From an uncultured Bacteroidales bacterium (GTDB lineage: Bacteria > Bacteroidota > Bacteroidia > Bacteroidales > Muribaculaceae), in NCBI GenBank assembly GCA_900547755.1, contig URIC01000039.1, positions 1 through 25,821 on the forward strand: a DNA stretch of 25,821 nucleotides. The letters are read 5' to 3'. This document shows, piece by piece, positions 25,018 to 25,821 of this stretch. Within the stretch, counting starts at the first letter, position 1; each line of letters begins with the position of its first letter. Both the position numbers and the translations under genes were made by a program. The notes beneath the pieces were generated by a model. It was not told the origin of the DNA, ran no database searches, and worked only from the letters and a program-made list of their open reading frames with translations.

Positions 25018-25115
25018 GCGAGTTATACTTATGATGTGCAGCCTGGATACTGAAAATGACGCTTATTGCCGTATCCGTCGCCACTATTTAGTATTACAAA
25101 TATCGCGCCAAAGGG

Positions 25116-25146
25116 TTTGTCATTCGCTTAAAAGTGATTAATTTTG
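25116..25146 (+). promoter_or_regulatory. Promoter of the DUF4293 gene
   Basis: TTTG (25116-25119), a 19-nt spacer and TAATTTTG (25139-25146) form a textbook Bacteroidota promoter reading right. Transcription would start near 25153, about 50 nt before the ATG at 25207. The -7 box is one half of a 20-bp perfect palindrome at 25138-25157. Confidence 0.75.
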
Positions 25147-25148
25147 TA

Positions 25149-25156
25149 CAAAATTA
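25149..25156 (-). promoter_or_regulatory. Possible -7 box for the TPR gene
   Basis: TAATTTTG on the minus strand is the mirror half of the palindrome TTAATTTTGTACAAAATTAA (25138-25157). It would drive the TPR gene with a leader of about 125 nt. No TTG is seen at the -33 distance, so this promoter is weaker than the rightward one. Confidence 0.4.
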
Positions 25157-25206
25157 AGCCCCCGAAGCATGTTTATCTGAATTAATAACTCAAAATAAAT
25201 ACAGCA

Positions 25207-25665
25207 ATGGTAATACAACGATGGCAGTCTCTGCTACTTTTTCTTGCTACAGTGCTGATGCTGATTTTCTCCTTCTGCTCTTTGGGGCAGATACAGGGTG
25301 CATCCCAGACTGTAAACATCCTCTCTTACGGAATCTATGCCAATCCTCAAGGCAGTTTGATGCTCGGCACCATTTACGTGACCGTAGTCGCGCTTTTGGC
25401 CGCTCTGCTCTGCCTGATTGGTATTTTCATGTATAAAAACACACGCCGGCAGAAGATGGTCTGCAGACTCTCCCTGCTGCTTATTGTGGCTGCTTGCCTA
25501 AGTGAATGGCTGGCAATCAACGGCTTTGAACTTGCCGGTGCCACCGAGGTAGGGTACAGCTCCGTAGTATTCGCACCTTTTGTGGCTATGCTCGCAGTCA
25601 TAGGCGCCTGGCGTTGCATACGTTCTGACGAGCGTAAACTCGCCGCCGCCGACCGTCTGCGTTGA
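25207..25665 (+). CDS. DUF4293 family membrane protein
   Basis: Small integral membrane protein (152 aa) with four hydrophobic segments, at about residues 8-28, 52-74, 82-104 and 115-137, and a charged C-terminus (RSDERKLAAADRLR). The N-terminus MVIQRWQSLLLFLATVLMLI and the four-helix layout match the DUF4293 family of Bacteroidota, whose role is unknown. It is monocistronic here, with a strong promoter upstream and a very long perfect hairpin just after the stop. Confidence 0.85.
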   Translation: MVIQRWQSLLLFLATVLMLIFSFCSLGQIQGASQTVNILSYGIYANPQGSLMLGTIYVTVVALLAALLCLIGIFMYKNTRRQKMVCRLSLLLIVAACLSEWLAINGFELAGATEVGYSSVVFAPFVAMLAVIGAWRCIRSDERKLAAADRLR

Positions 25666-25676
25666 CATATTTAGAG

Positions 25677-25730
25677 CATATACTGATATAGTCGTCCTTT
25701 AAGATTAAAGGACGACTATATCAGTATATG
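25677..25730. terminator. Perfect 26-bp hairpin after the DUF4293 gene
   Basis: The arms 25677-25702 and 25705-25730 are perfectly complementary over 26 bp with only GA between. The centre reads CCTTTAAGATTAAAGG. It starts 12 nt after the DUF4293 stop and ends 12 nt before the stop of a convergent gene, so it is placed to end both transcripts. There is no T-run on either side, which is unusual for an intrinsic terminator. Confidence 0.65.
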
Positions 25731-25741
25731 TAAGAACCATA

Positions 25742-25821
25742 TTACTGAATAATTGCTGATTTAGCGCCGTTCTGCTGACCGGGTTCGTCTTGCTGACCCA
25801 CTTTTTTGCCGTATGAGAAGG
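25742..25821 (-). CDS. 3' end of an unidentified gene (partial)
   Basis: The minus-strand frame entering from the right edge reads FSYGKKVGQQDEPGQQNGAK followed by SAIIQ and a TAA at 25742-25744, 25 residues without a stop. Its position directly behind the convergent hairpin supports a real C-terminus. A short aromatic strand (FSYGKKV) followed by a Gln/Gly-rich tail would fit the last beta-strand and tail of some Bacteroidota outer-membrane barrel proteins, but this is a guess from 25 residues. Confidence 0.45.
   Translation of the reverse strand, partial: FSYGKKVGQQDEPGQQNGAKSAIIQ

Overview
The window reads as chromosomal DNA of a Bacteroidales bacterium (Bacteroidota). Four things point there: promoters of the form TTG/TTTG - about 20 nt - TAnnTTTG, little Shine-Dalgarno sequence, lineage-typical genes (DUF4293, a DUF3843-like protein, a DUF4372-type transposase fragment) and a debranching enzyme / GT4 / GH57 glycogen cluster. 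A gut Bacteroidales genus such as one of the Muribaculaceae is plausible, but the sequence alone does not fix it.

Layout. 1-2.1 kb: a YihY/BrkB-family membrane protein (+) converges on a DJ-1/PfpI protein (-). 2.4-3.4 kb: an ApbE-type flavin transferase lipoprotein (+). 3.4-7.4 kb: uvrB followed by a YgiQ-type radical SAM gene (-), separated by 1 nt. 7.5-9.8 kb is the accessory, damaged part. It holds an 11-bp tandem repeat in the loop of a hairpin, the first 77 codons of an IS4-type transposase joined in frame to a cysteine synthase gene that carries a one-base deletion and a nonsense codon, and a convergent pair made of an SMR efflux gene and a Nim-like flavoprotein gene. 10.0-10.7 kb: a conserved alpha/beta-barrel protein of unknown role (+).

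10.9-15.6 kb is an alpha-glucan operon on the minus strand, in transcription order debranching enzyme, GT4 glycosyltransferase and GH57 protein. The GH57 protein lacks its expected acid/base Asp. 15.9-22.75 kb is a long minus-strand run: hisS, FecB/BtuF-like lipoprotein, FecCD permease, ABC ATPase, DUF3843-like protein, histidine acid phosphatase. Gaps from hisS to the DUF3843-like gene are at most 12 nt, so iron, haem or corrinoid uptake is probably co-transcribed with hisS. 22.8-25.0 kb: a TPR protein (-), divergent from a DUF4293 membrane protein (+) across a 20-bp perfect palindrome that holds both -7 boxes. The right edge cuts the 3' end of another minus-strand gene.

I see no CRISPR array, prophage, tRNA, rRNA or recognisable defence system. 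The most unusual items are the transposase/cysteine synthase chimera, the repeat-loaded hairpin beside it, the GH57 active-site substitution and the symmetric divergent promoter. None of these amounts to a demonstrably new biological system.
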